This document shows, in pieces, positions 34,122-43,510 of a stretch of 64,000 nt of DNA (its first letter is position 1; each line of letters opens with the position of its first letter). A model generated the notes under the pieces. That model ran no database searches. It saw nothing but the letters and a program-made list of their open reading frames with translations, and was not told the DNA's origin. The stretch comes from Maribacter zhoushanensis (lineage in GTDB: Bacteria; Bacteroidota; Bacteroidia; Flavobacteriales; Flavobacteriaceae), in contig NZ_JARKMR010000001.1 of assembly GCF_029350975.1 (NCBI RefSeq), forward strand, positions 1,054,001 to 1,118,000, given 5' to 3'. Position numbers and translations under genes: made by a program.

Positions 34122-34772
34122 ATGAAAAGTTTAAAAGAACAAACTGACGCTAAAATTGCATCGGGTAGATTAGCGAAACCTGAATTCATGAAGGGTGTAG
34201 ATGAAGTAATTGAGGAAGCTAAAGCTTTTGAAAAAGGAGCAAACGCAGTAAAAATTGGGCAAAAAGCTCCAGATTTTAAGTTGCCTAATGTTGTGGGAGA
34301 ATCAATATCGTTGCATGATTTAAGAGAACAAGGAGCAGTTGTACTTACTTTTTATCGTGGAGATTGGTGTCCGTATTGCAATTTGCAATTGAGGGCTTTG
34401 CAAGCTAGGTTAAGTGAAATACAAGAGTTAGGTACTACATTGGTGGCTATAAGTCCGCAGGTACCAGATGGGTCATTGACAAAGAGTGAAATCCGTGAAA
34501 TGGATTTTATAGTATTGTCTGATCAAGATGCAAAAGTGGCTACTGAATACGGAGTAGCTTGGCAGGTGCCCGAATTTTTATTGGATCACATGCGTGTAGA
34601 TCGTAATCTTGATCTAGAAGCAATCAATAATGGCAAGGCAAATGTTCTGCCTATACCGGCAACATTTATTTTGGGTAAAGACGGTGAAGTAAAATGGAGT
34701 TATGTAAACGTTGATTACAGAACACGATCAGAACCTGAAGAGATCATAGAAGCTTTAAAGAATCTTGGTTAG
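34122..34772 (+). CDS. Peroxiredoxin-like AhpC/TSA family protein, copy 2
   Basis: A 216-residue thioredoxin-fold protein paralogous to the one at 29658. The segment APDFKLPNVVGESISLHDL is followed by the active loop RGDWCPYCNL and a C-terminal ATFILGKDGEVKWSYVNVDYRTRSEP. The Cys-x-x-Cys pair is retained. I chose ATG 34122 because the family start MKSLKEQTDAKIASGR begins there; an upstream start at 34068 adds an odd hydrophobic leader. It is separated from the redox run by about 2.7 kb of accessory genes. Confidence 0.82.
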   Translation: MKSLKEQTDAKIASGRLAKPEFMKGVDEVIEEAKAFEKGANAVKIGQKAPDFKLPNVVGESISLHDLREQGAVVLTFYRGDWCPYCNLQLRALQARLSEIQELGTTLVAISPQVPDGSLTKSEIREMDFIVLSDQDAKVATEYGVAWQVPEFLLDHMRVDRNLDLEAINNGKANVLPIPATFILGKDGEVKWSYVNVDYRTRSEPEEIIEALKNLG

Positions 34773-34800
34773 GGTATTAAGCTAGATAGCATTTAGAAAA

Positions 34801-35295
34801 ATGAATGACTCAGAGAAGAGATTTAAAACTAAAACAGGTTTTTGCCATATTTTACCTGAAGAAATTATACTAACTAGAGATGGTATAATTGGTAACATTT
34901 CAAAAATAACCGTAGGTTCAAGTATTTGGCGTGCAGTACTTATTTATGGAGGTCTTTCTATATTTCTACTCTACAATGCTTTTGATGGTTTTCAGCGCGG
35001 ACAAACTTTAACTTCAGTGTTTTTTGCTTTGTTCGGTCTCTTTTTAATTTATGGAATTGTCAAAAGTCTTAACAATTCAGCAACACCAATAATTAAAAAA
35101 GATAGGATTAAAAATGTAAAATTTAAAAAAGCAATATTCGGATTTACACGTGCTAGGTTTGAGGTGCTTTTTGAAGATGATAATCAAATAATAAAGAAAC
35201 GATTGATTATGCTGCCTGGGTCTTTAAATAACGGATCGAAAGAGACTGAGCTTGCTTTGCAAATAATGAGGGAAGAGAAATTACTGGATATTTAA
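34801..35295 (+). CDS. Hypothetical protein with two membrane helices
   Basis: A 164-residue protein. After 40 polar residues come two hydrophobic helices (AVLIYGGLSIFLLYNAF; SVFFALFGLFLIYGIVKSL), then a soluble beta-rich tail (NVKFKKAIFGFTRARFEVLFED). The layout resembles PH-like membrane proteins, but I cannot assign a family. It starts 29 bases after the peroxiredoxin-like gene. Confidence 0.55.
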   Translation: MNDSEKRFKTKTGFCHILPEEIILTRDGIIGNISKITVGSSIWRAVLIYGGLSIFLLYNAFDGFQRGQTLTSVFFALFGLFLIYGIVKSLNNSATPIIKKDRIKNVKFKKAIFGFTRARFEVLFEDDNQIIKKRLIMLPGSLNNGSKETELALQIMREEKLLDI

Positions 35296-35332
35296 GCTGA
35301 CTAAACTCTTTGCGATCACATCAAACACAAAT

Positions 35333-35869
35333 ATGAACACTACTATTAATTTTGATGAATTAAAAAACGAAATTGAACATGCTACAAGAATTTCTTTTAA
35401 GGAAAATGTTGAAAGGTTTGGGTCAGAAATTTGTGCTTTTTCGTTGATTAGTGATGATGGGGCAATGACAGTAGTACCCTATATAAACACTAAAAGTCAT
35501 CTAGATAAAATGCAGGCAGAAAATCTAGAGTATAAAGAAAGTTATGAATTTGAGCCTGCAGAGTGGTTTACATCAGGTGGAGCCAATACTGAGTTTAATG
35601 CCATATGTAAAACTCTTTGCGATGAAATTGATAATGATGAACTGGATTTTGAAGCTTTTAGAAAATCTTTGTTTGAAACATGTTTTCAGGTTTTAGAAAA
35701 ACTTCGAACAGAAGATTTTTTCCATAAAGAACTAGGTAAAGATATTTTGTTGATGTTCAGTATATCTGATACTTCTGAGCCTAAAGAAAACTTACTGCGC
35801 TGGATGCAGTGCCTTAATTCTACTAATAAGGGTAAACGCTTTGAAGAGTACATACATACCAATTACTAA
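35333..35869 (+). CDS. DUF4303 domain protein
   Basis: A 178-residue soluble protein. The DUF4303 signature is visible: an N-terminal helix (FDELKNEIEHATRISFKENVERFG), EICAFSLISDDGAMTVVPYINT, EYKESYEFEPAEWF and a late ILLMFSISDTSEP. Proteins with this domain are often found in small clusters of the polymorphic-toxin immunity type, but a role here is inference. Confidence 0.75.
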   Translation: MNTTINFDELKNEIEHATRISFKENVERFGSEICAFSLISDDGAMTVVPYINTKSHLDKMQAENLEYKESYEFEPAEWFTSGGANTEFNAICKTLCDEIDNDELDFEAFRKSLFETCFQVLEKLRTEDFFHKELGKDILLMFSISDTSEPKENLLRWMQCLNSTNKGKRFEEYIHTNY

Positions 35870-36022
35870 AATAGCGATATATTAAAATTGTTAAAGGCTA
35901 TTAATTCTACTAAAAAACAATTGCATCTAGTACGTATTTTGACAAAGCTATGTTATCTGTAGAAACAAGTGATTAAGCAATTTATTACACTTAAAAACGT
36001 TCTATAACGACTAAAACTAGTT

Positions 36023-36502
36023 ATGGGAATTTTTGATAAAATCTTCGGCTCAAGCATTGATTGGAATGAGATAAAGAACACGACTCACGTATACCCTAAA
36101 GATTCAATTTCATTATTACAACTCACTACTGAAAGTGGAGCTATCGGTACTGGCTGGATTAACAAGGGGTATCAAGATTATAAATATAAAAAGTTTACTC
36201 CTTATAATTTTCTTATAGTGGTGAATTTAGCTGATGATATTGCAGAAGCTAATTCAGAATTGAACATGGGTACAATCGAAGACTTCTTTACAGATGAAAT
36301 GAGAAAAATAGGTGTAGCCCATATAGTAGCTCGAGTAGTTACGGATGAAGGTTTAAATATTGAAATGTACATAGAGAATGTAAAAGATTCTTATGAAAAG
36401 CTTCAAGAATTTATAGAAGACCCAAAACGACTTGTAACATTTAATGTCGAAGTCAATGAGGATCCTAAATGGAGAGCGGTTAGAGATTTAATGAATATTT
36501 AA
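36023..36502 (+). CDS. DUF695-like protein
   Basis: A 159-residue soluble protein beginning MGIFDKIFGSSIDW, with a C-terminal half (NVKDSYEKLQEFIEDPKRLVTFNVEVNEDPKWRAVRDLM) that looks like DUF695-type domains. The N-terminal half is beta-rich (GAIGTGWINKGYQDYKYKKF). It resembles small immunity-type proteins in context only; no toxin gene lies nearby. It follows the DUF4303 gene by about 150 bases. Confidence 0.6.
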   Translation: MGIFDKIFGSSIDWNEIKNTTHVYPKDSISLLQLTTESGAIGTGWINKGYQDYKYKKFTPYNFLIVVNLADDIAEANSELNMGTIEDFFTDEMRKIGVAHIVARVVTDEGLNIEMYIENVKDSYEKLQEFIEDPKRLVTFNVEVNEDPKWRAVRDLMNI

Positions 36503-36529
36503 TGTTCGACCTTTAATCACATGTAATCC

Positions 36530-37174
36530 ATGAAAATCTCTACGAGCCTTATTTTTCTTCTATTCAATTTTGCTATTACGATCTGTCATTCTCAGCGCAA
36601 GCAACCAAATAATCCTAAAATGTCAAAAGAAGTAAATGAACTTGTTGAAATGGGTGAAGATGCTATTGTAGCATCAGCTTTAAAGTCAATAGGCGGTTCT
36701 ATTAGTCTTGAAAATTTTACATCTGTTACGGTTTTAACGAATGGAAAAGAAGTGTATGTTTCTTTTAGAAATCAATATAAGTTTCTTCCTTTAAATTCAA
36801 TATACTATTTTGATGTTGGAGTGAATGTTACTTTGAATACCATTTATAAAAACTCCATTGCAAATCCCTATGAATATACAAATGAAGAGACGATTCCGTA
36901 TTTTGAATTAACGGAAGACATTAAAAAACATATCGATTTTGTAAAACAGGCCATCGGTAATTTAGATGGTTTTGAAGATGAACTAATAATTCGAGAGAAT
37001 AAAGATTATTATGCTATTGAAGTAGTATCTGAATCTCAAGAGTCTAGTTATAAAATTAAAAAGAGCACGGGTGAAATTTATGATGAATTTCACGCACATC
37101 TTGAGCCAATTCCTTTTGATGTTGAAAGTGAGGAGGCATTTGAAGTTATCGATTTTTCTCTCATAGATAATTAA
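36530..37174 (+). CDS. Secreted protein of unknown function
   Basis: A 214-residue protein with a signal peptide (STSLIFLLFNFAITICHSQ), followed by a beta-rich domain (SGGSISLENFTSVTVLTNGKEVYVSFRNQY is similar in style, residues about 50-85) and an acidic C-terminus. I recognise no family. It starts 27 bases after the DUF695-like stop, so they may be co-transcribed. Confidence 0.55.
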   Translation: MKISTSLIFLLFNFAITICHSQRKQPNNPKMSKEVNELVEMGEDAIVASALKSIGGSISLENFTSVTVLTNGKEVYVSFRNQYKFLPLNSIYYFDVGVNVTLNTIYKNSIANPYEYTNEETIPYFELTEDIKKHIDFVKQAIGNLDGFEDELIIRENKDYYAIEVVSESQESSYKIKKSTGEIYDEFHAHLEPIPFDVESEEAFEVIDFSLIDN

Positions 37175-37220
37175 AATTACATTCGAATAGGCTGTTTAAT
37201 ACAAGTCTTGTACTACTATT

Positions 37221-37679
37221 CTAATATTCCAAATTATAACCAGTACTATCCTTTACAGAATTTAAAACAAATGAACTGTGTATGGTAGAAATACCGTCAA
37301 TGATAGATAGTTTTTCATTTATAAATTTATGAAACTCGGCAATATCATCTACCGCTATTTTTAATAGAAAATCAAAATTTCCAGATACTTGATGACATTC
37401 CATGATATCTGGTAATAACAGTATTTCCTTTTTAAATTTATCTGCCAATTTCTTTTGATGTTGAGATAAGGTCACTTGACAGTAAGCAATTAATTCTTTT
37501 CCAATTTTAGTTCTATCTAAAAGCGCAACATAAGACTTAATGATTTCTTGCTGCTCTAACTTTCTAATTCTTTCATAAGTGGGGGTAACGCTTAATCCTA
37601 CTTTAGCCGCAATTTCTTTGGTGTTTTGCTTTGCATTTTCTTGAAGTTGCATCAAAATTTTGTTGTCGATCGTATCCAT
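37221..37679 (-). CDS. Lrp/AsnC family transcriptional regulator
   Basis: A 152-residue regulator. The N-terminal helix-turn-helix is DNKILMQLQENAKQNTKEIAAKVGLSVTPTYERIRKLEQQ, and the C-terminal RAM ligand domain contains IMECHQVSGNFDFLLKIAV, the typical ligand region. It is transcribed away from the histidine decarboxylase gene, 166 bases apart. A 20-bp palindrome at 37704 lies between them. The likely target is that gene; the effector could be an amino acid. Confidence 0.9.
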   Translation of the reverse strand: MDTIDNKILMQLQENAKQNTKEIAAKVGLSVTPTYERIRKLEQQEIIKSYVALLDRTKIGKELIAYCQVTLSQHQKKLADKFKKEILLLPDIMECHQVSGNFDFLLKIAVDDIAEFHKFINEKLSIIDGISTIHSSFVLNSVKDSTGYNLEY

Positions 37680-37703
37680 GCCAGTTTATTTTTCTTTTAT
37701 ACA

Positions 37704-37723
37704 TGTTTATAAAAATATAAACA
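37704..37723. promoter_or_regulatory. Inverted repeat in the Lrp/hdc intergenic region
   Basis: TGTTTATA-AAAA-TATAAACA, perfect 8-bp arms with a 4-base AT centre, 25 bases upstream of the Lrp-type start codon. Its symmetry suits a dimeric regulator such as the adjacent Lrp protein. Confidence 0.45.
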
Positions 37724-37845
37724 GTAATTTAAAATCGTTAATTTAGATATAATAGTTCAATATTCTGTATTTGTTTTATATAAAGTAATTTATTATTAGT
37801 AATAGTAATTTTACAGTATTAAAATACGCCTAATAATAAGCAATT

Positions 37846-38988
37846 ATGAATAACGAACAACAGATAGATGAGCTGTTAACCAAGCTAATTCAAGAAAAGG
37901 ATAGAGTTATAGGTTACCCAGTAGCAAAAGATTTTGATTATTCAAGATTATACGAATTTTTAAAGCACCCAATAAATAATGTGGGCGACCCATATGAGGA
38001 TAATACCTATAAGGTTCAAACACATGAAATGGAACGTGAAGTGGTTGATTTCTTTGCTAAATTGTATAGAGCAGACCCTAACGATTTCTGGGGTTATGTA
38101 ACCAATGGAGGTTCTGAAAGTAACTTATATGGCTTGTATTTGGCTAGAGAATCTCACCCAAAGGCAATGGTGTATTTTTCTGAATCTACGCATTACAGCG
38201 TAAAAAAGAATATTCATTTACTGAATCTGCCTAGTATTACTATTAGAGCGCAAGAGAATGGCGAACTGGATTATGAAGATTTGGAGAATACTCTGCAATT
38301 AAATAGAGATAAGCCGGCTATTATTTTGACCACTTTTGGTACTACTATGACAGAGGCTAAAGATGATGTTTCTGAGGTGAAACGTATATTGAAAAAATTA
38401 GCCATTCAAAATCATTACATACATTGCGATGCTGCTTTGGCAGGATCTTACGGTCAATTTATAGAACCTCGTATTCCGTTCGATTTTCAAGATGGAGCAG
38501 ATAGTATTTCTATAAGCGGGCATAAATTTATTGGCTCTCCTTTTCCTTCAGGTGTTATTATTGCCAAGCGTTCGTTAAGAGACCGTATAGCTAGGGGTAT
38601 ATCATATATTGGATCTTTAGATACTACGATAACCGGTTCTAGAAACGGTCATAGTCCGCTTTTTTTGTGGTATGCGATAAAGAAAATGGGGGTAGAGGGC
38701 TTAGAGGCGCGTTACCGTCATAGTTTAGAAACTGCAGAATACTGCAAGCAAGAACTTATTAAAATAGGAATCGATGCCTGGATGAACAAAGGGGCAATTA
38801 CCGTAGTGCTACCGAAAGTATCAGATGCTATTAAAAAGAAATGGCAATTGGCTACAGATGATATTACGCATGTAATCTGTATGCCAAATGTTACCAAAGA
38901 TCAAATAGATGAGTTCATCAAAGATATAGTTGATGAGCAAGAAAAGTCTATGGTTGTAGAACAGCAATCTTTTGCGTTACAGGACTAG
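37846..38988 (+). CDS. hdc: PLP-dependent histidine decarboxylase
   Basis: A 380-residue group II decarboxylase that would convert histidine to histamine. The PLP-binding motif is SISGHKFIGSPFPSGV with the Lys at residue 227; upstream are HEMEREVVDFFAKLY and TNGGSESNLYG. Length and motifs fit the bacterial PLP-type histidine decarboxylase (Morganella type, 378 residues) better than glutamate or tyrosine decarboxylases. A histidine/histamine antiporter is not next to it; an APC permease lies 3.2 kb downstream. Its own terminator follows. Confidence 0.85.
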   Translation: MNNEQQIDELLTKLIQEKDRVIGYPVAKDFDYSRLYEFLKHPINNVGDPYEDNTYKVQTHEMEREVVDFFAKLYRADPNDFWGYVTNGGSESNLYGLYLARESHPKAMVYFSESTHYSVKKNIHLLNLPSITIRAQENGELDYEDLENTLQLNRDKPAIILTTFGTTMTEAKDDVSEVKRILKKLAIQNHYIHCDAALAGSYGQFIEPRIPFDFQDGADSISISGHKFIGSPFPSGVIIAKRSLRDRIARGISYIGSLDTTITGSRNGHSPLFLWYAIKKMGVEGLEARYRHSLETAEYCKQELIKIGIDAWMNKGAITVVLPKVSDAIKKKWQLATDDITHVICMPNVTKDQIDEFIKDIVDEQEKSMVVEQQSFALQD

Positions 38989-39006
38989 TTCCTTAAAATT
39001 GAATAC

Positions 39007-39040
39007 AAACCCCATTTCGTTTCATTACGAAATGGGGTTT
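39007..39040 (+). terminator. Intrinsic terminator of hdc
   Basis: AAACCCCATTTCGT and ACGAAATGGGGTTT around a 6-base loop, followed by TGTTGTTATT. Confidence 0.85.
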
Positions 39041-39228
39041 TGTTGTTATTTAGGTGAATTAGATATCATTATGGTCGCCATTATCGGATAAATTTCTTTG
39101 AACTTAAAGTTTACTGTGTATACAATCATATTTGTGTTGTTTATTCAATATGATAAACTTAAAATGCGGTATATTCATTCTTTGAAATTTTATGATTGGT
39201 AATACCCCCTTATAACTTGTTACTATAA

Positions 39229-41481
39229 ATGAAAAGTCTTTTTTCTAGTGAGATCATGCTGAAACTTAAGTCCCTTATCGGGTCTGCAAAAACCTATATT
39301 ATTCTGTTGATTTTGGCTGTCGCCTTGCTGTTGTATACCGTTAGTGTAGGTTATAATCAGGTGAATAGACTTCATAAAACCGGAGATTTAGTTTCACACA
39401 CGCTAGAGGTTCAGCGGGCAATAGTAGAGTTTTCTTCAAAATTTTTAGAAGTAGAGGCTATTCAGTTGAACAAGCTTTTTGAAGAACAAGAGACTGATCT
39501 TTCTTCAGTTGTAATAGCCGAGATGGGGCAGTCGTTAGATAGATTAAAAAACCTTACTAAAGATAATGAAACGCAACAAGAACGGGTTAAGGCTTTAGAG
39601 TTGTTATATGATAAGATCAAGAATGAAATAGATACTGCAATTGTGGCGGATAGCCTTTTTCCAAAAGATAGTGTAGTCATCAATTTTACTGATTTACCTT
39701 ATAAACGTAAAGAACGAATACGTAAAATTGTAGCAGAATCTCAGGTGATTAAAGATAGAATGTTGTCAGAGGAGAACTATCTTATGGTTGCTCGTAAAGA
39801 AGAGTATACCTCGCAATCTTTCTTAACCCCTATGTCCTCTCTATTGGTAGCCCTAACGGCTTTAGGAATATTTTTAATTGGTTTTATAAGTATCTATAAA
39901 CAGAAAGGTGAAATACAAGAAGTAAATAGTCAGGTTTATCTTCAAAATAAGAAATTACAAGAGACAGAAGCGTTTTTAAAGGGCGTGTATAAAAGCTCTA
40001 ACAATGTTATTAGTCATTTTGAACCTGTTTTAGATGCAGATAATACTATAATCGATTTTCAATTCAGATACACGTCAAATGCAATTGAAAAGGTAACAGG
40101 GGCTGAGCAAGATGATATTATTGGGGGTTCTCTTTTAAATATGTACCCCATGGTTTTGGAAAACGGACTTTTTGCTTTAATGAAGGAGTGTTACGTAACC
40201 GGAACCACACAAGAACACGAGAGCGTTTATACTTTTGAAGGGCAAAATAAATATATCTACAATACCATTGTAAAATCTGCCAACGGTATAACCAATACGG
40301 CTTGGGATACTACTAAGGTTAAGGAAGCTGAAAAAAATCTTCAAAAGCTAAATGAAGATCTAAGCCTTAAGAACACCATTTTTAAAGAAGCGGAAAATGT
40401 AGCGGGTGTAGGTAGTTTTATTTGGTATTTAGATGATGGTAGCGCTACTGTTTCTGATAATTTTTATAGAATTTTAGGTGTAGAGCCTAATAGCTTTGAG
40501 GTTACCTTTAACGCTTATAAAGAGTTTGTACACCCAGAAGATGTAGACATATTTGAATCTTTAAGTACTAATGATATAGAAAAAGGTGCTTCTACTGTTT
40601 TTACGTATCGCGTATTCACTAAGACAAAAAGTATTAAGCATTTAGATTTAAAAGGAAAATACGTAGAAATAAATAATAGACCGGTATCGGTAGGTATTGT
40701 TCAAGATATTACCAGTCGTGTTGAAAAAGACAGGGCATTGATTGATAGTTATGAGAAATTAAAGCTAAGTAATGAAGAGCTAGAATCTTTTAATAGAGTG
40801 GCAAGTCATGACTTGCAAGAGCCTTTACGAAAAATACAAATGTTCATCTCTAGAATAGAAGACGAGGGTGAAGAAAGTATATCTGACAGAAGTAAAAAGT
40901 ATTTCGCCAAAATTAAATCCGGCACTTTTAGAATGCGAGAATTAATACAGAACTTACTGTCATATTCCAGGATTGATAAGATCAATACAGAGTTTGAGCA
41001 TATTTCATTAGGTGATACCCTTGCTAAGGTTGAAGATGAATTATCTCAGCTTATTAGGGATACCGGTACTGTAATATTTTATGAAAATTTACCTGTTATT
41101 CTTGGTATTCCTTTTAAGATAGAACAGTTATGTACCAACCTTATAAGTAATTCTATTAAGTACAGTAAAAGTAATGTTCCTCCACAAATTTCTATCGTTG
41201 CTAAAAAACTTAGCAGTACTCAAATAACTGAAAATTTCAATAAAAATTCACCGTATTACTATGAGATATCTTTTATAGATAACGGTATTGGGTTTGAACC
41301 TGAATTTGCTACTAATATTTTTGAAGTGTTTCAAAGATTGCATTCTAAAACAGAATATTCAGGTACGGGCATTGGGTTATCTATCTGTAAAAAGATAGTA
41401 GAAAAACACCATGGGCACATTCATGCCATCGGTAAGAAGGATGAAGGCTCAACTTTTGTAATCTATCTGCCTGTAAACTAA
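39229..41481 (+). CDS. Membrane PAS-domain sensor histidine kinase
   Basis: A 750-residue kinase. Residues about 20-40 and 200-220 are membrane helices bracketing a periplasmic CHASE3-like helical domain (VQRAIVEFSSKFLEVEAIQLN). PAS domains at about 240-370 and 380-510 follow. The phosphoacceptor is SHDLQEPLRK (His527), with N-box NLISNSIKYS, G1 box DNGIGF and G2 GTGIGLSICKK. There is no attached receiver and no regulator gene beside it, so its partner could be an orphan receiver such as the one at 7957 (inference). Confidence 0.9.
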   Translation: MKSLFSSEIMLKLKSLIGSAKTYIILLILAVALLLYTVSVGYNQVNRLHKTGDLVSHTLEVQRAIVEFSSKFLEVEAIQLNKLFEEQETDLSSVVIAEMGQSLDRLKNLTKDNETQQERVKALELLYDKIKNEIDTAIVADSLFPKDSVVINFTDLPYKRKERIRKIVAESQVIKDRMLSEENYLMVARKEEYTSQSFLTPMSSLLVALTALGIFLIGFISIYKQKGEIQEVNSQVYLQNKKLQETEAFLKGVYKSSNNVISHFEPVLDADNTIIDFQFRYTSNAIEKVTGAEQDDIIGGSLLNMYPMVLENGLFALMKECYVTGTTQEHESVYTFEGQNKYIYNTIVKSANGITNTAWDTTKVKEAEKNLQKLNEDLSLKNTIFKEAENVAGVGSFIWYLDDGSATVSDNFYRILGVEPNSFEVTFNAYKEFVHPEDVDIFESLSTNDIEKGASTVFTYRVFTKTKSIKHLDLKGKYVEINNRPVSVGIVQDITSRVEKDRALIDSYEKLKLSNEELESFNRVASHDLQEPLRKIQMFISRIEDEGEESISDRSKKYFAKIKSGTFRMRELIQNLLSYSRIDKINTEFEHISLGDTLAKVEDELSQLIRDTGTVIFYENLPVILGIPFKIEQLCTNLISNSIKYSKSNVPPQISIVAKKLSSTQITENFNKNSPYYYEISFIDNGIGFEPEFATNIFEVFQRLHSKTEYSGTGIGLSICKKIVEKHHGHIHAIGKKDEGSTFVIYLPVN

Positions 41482-41641
41482 GGTGATCAGTTTAATGTTT
41501 TGTAAATGCGAATGATTTCTACAAGCTTATTTTATTTAGTTTTCTTCTGATTAAAATAGGAGGGTTTCATTTGCTCTGATCATTGGGTGGAAGGTGTTAG
41601 GAAAATAGTTATTTTTAAAGTAGCTCTGTGAATAATTCAGC

Positions 41642-42190
41642 ATGAAAAAACTTGTAATACAAACCGATAGATTAGTATTAAGACTAATTGAGCGTGAAGA
41701 CTTAGAAGTTATTCATCGTCTACATGTTATACCAGAAACAGATGAATTCAATACACTTGGTATTCCAAATAGTTTAGAGGAAACAAAGCAAGTCATTGAG
41801 CCATGGATTGTAGCGAACAATGAAGATGAAATCACTAATTATACTTTTGCTATTCAGCATAAGCAACGTAATGAGTTTTTAGGTTTGTTTGGATTACGAC
41901 TTGGTTCCAAGAAATACGGTAGAGCAGAAGTGTGGTATAAATTACATATTGATTATTGGAAACAAGGTTATGCAACAGAAGCTTTAAAAGCTATGCTAAA
42001 TTTTGGATTCAATAATCTTAATTTACATAGAATTGAAGCTGGTTGTGCGGTAGATAATATTGGTTCTGCAAGAGTGATGGAAAAAGTAGGAATGACGAAG
42101 GAAGGCAGAAAAAGACAGATTCTACCTTTAAAATCTGGATGGGCAGATAGTTTTGAATATGCCATCTTAGAAGGTGACACACGCAATTAA
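41642..42190 (+). CDS. GNAT family N-acetyltransferase (RimJ/RimL-like)
   Basis: A 182-residue acetyltransferase. The start IQTDRLVLRLIEREDLE and the end of the fold, KQGYATEALKAMLNFGF followed by NLHRIEAGCAVDNIGSARVMEKVGMTKEG, are typical of ribosomal-protein acetyltransferase-like enzymes, with the acetyl-CoA pocket at the Gly/Ala-rich turn. The substrate is unknown. It lies 24 bases upstream of the amino-acid permease gene, on the same strand. Confidence 0.88.
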   Translation: MKKLVIQTDRLVLRLIEREDLEVIHRLHVIPETDEFNTLGIPNSLEETKQVIEPWIVANNEDEITNYTFAIQHKQRNEFLGLFGLRLGSKKYGRAEVWYKLHIDYWKQGYATEALKAMLNFGFNNLNLHRIEAGCAVDNIGSARVMEKVGMTKEGRKRQILPLKSGWADSFEYAILEGDTRN

Positions 42191-42214
42191 AAATAACAGT
42201 TAAAGAACTTTAAG

Positions 42215-43501
42215 ATGGATAAGAAAATAGGATTAAAAGATGCTATTTCAATAGGTATTGGCGGTATGGTAGGCGGCGGAATTTTTGCTGTACTTGGTCT
42301 TGCCGTTTCTTTAGCAAAAGGAGCAACACCGGTTGCATTTCTTTGGGCAGGTTTAATTGCTTTATTAACAGCATATTCTTATGCCAAACTTTCAAAAAAA
42401 TATCCTGAAAATGGTGGTACGGTAAAATTTGTACACCAACAATTTGGTAGCGGTATTTTTGCCGGTGGTATCAACAATTTATTATGGGTCAGCTATATTG
42501 TTATGTTGGCATTATATGCATCGGCATTTGGGTCGTATGCCAGTGAATTAATTTCGCTTTCGGGTTCAAAAGAAATAGATACGCGCATATTTCAAACCGC
42601 TATTTTACTGATTGCCTTGTTAATCAATTACATGAGTGTAAAATTGGTCAGTGAAATCGAATCTTTAGCGGTCATTATTAAACTCTTCATTTTAATTGCA
42701 TTTATAGGTGTGGGCTTTTATGGGTTATCCATACATCCAGAGAATTTAAAGCAATTGTCTCCTAGTAATTGGGAGAGTCCGTTATTAATACTTTCCGGGG
42801 GTATGGTCATTTTTGTGGCTTATGAAGGTTTTGAGTTAATTGCAAATTCAATATCAGATTTAAGAGATAAAGAGAAGAATACAGAAAAAGCATATTTTGG
42901 CGCAGTAGGTTTTGTAATCGTCTTATATATACTAATAGCTATTGTTACTGTAGGCGCATTACCGTTCGATCAAATTGCAAATGCACAAGATTACGTATTG
43001 GCTAAGGCTGCAGAACCAACCCTTGGGCAAATTGGCTTTACTATTATAACTATTACTGCATTAATCTCTACCTTTTCAGCCATAAATGCAACTGTTTTGG
43101 GTAGTGGTAGGGTTAATTATGACATTGCTGAAGATGATGAACTACCAAAATACTTTTGCCATATGTTTTGGGGTAAACCTGTTGGGTTTTTAGTAACCGC
43201 AATACTTTCTATTGCCTTGGTCAACTCGTTTAATCTGCAAAGTATATCTACGGCAGGTAGTGCAGGATTTTTATTAATTTTTTGTATTGTTAATTACATC
43301 GGGTTTAAAAAGCATAAGGAGCTTGAATCTAGAAGTTATGTGCATTTATTTGCTTGCATACTTTGTTTTCTTGCTTTCATTACACTGATTGTTCAACAGT
43401 TTTCTGATAATAGAGTAGGGGTCATTACCGCATTAGGTATTATAGTATTCTGTTTTATTCTTGAATTTGTGTACAAAAAGACGAAGGTTAAAGCTGTTTA
43501 A
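42215..43501 (+). CDS. APC superfamily amino-acid permease
   Basis: A 428-residue membrane protein with about 12 helices. The first helix carries GIGGMVGGGIFAVLGLA, the substrate-binding motif of the APC family, and SGGMVIFVAYEGFELIANSISDL is the typical helix 6 unit. Substrate specificity cannot be read. It is close to the histidine decarboxylase and two Lrp genes, so an amino acid is plausible. The following 102-residue membrane protein starts 9 bases after its stop. Confidence 0.88.
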   Translation: MDKKIGLKDAISIGIGGMVGGGIFAVLGLAVSLAKGATPVAFLWAGLIALLTAYSYAKLSKKYPENGGTVKFVHQQFGSGIFAGGINNLLWVSYIVMLALYASAFGSYASELISLSGSKEIDTRIFQTAILLIALLINYMSVKLVSEIESLAVIIKLFILIAFIGVGFYGLSIHPENLKQLSPSNWESPLLILSGGMVIFVAYEGFELIANSISDLRDKEKNTEKAYFGAVGFVIVLYILIAIVTVGALPFDQIANAQDYVLAKAAEPTLGQIGFTIITITALISTFSAINATVLGSGRVNYDIAEDDELPKYFCHMFWGKPVGFLVTAILSIALVNSFNLQSISTAGSAGFLLIFCIVNYIGFKKHKELESRSYVHLFACILCFLAFITLIVQQFSDNRVGVITALGIIVFCFILEFVYKKTKVKAV

Positions 43502-43510
43502 TTCAAAAAA

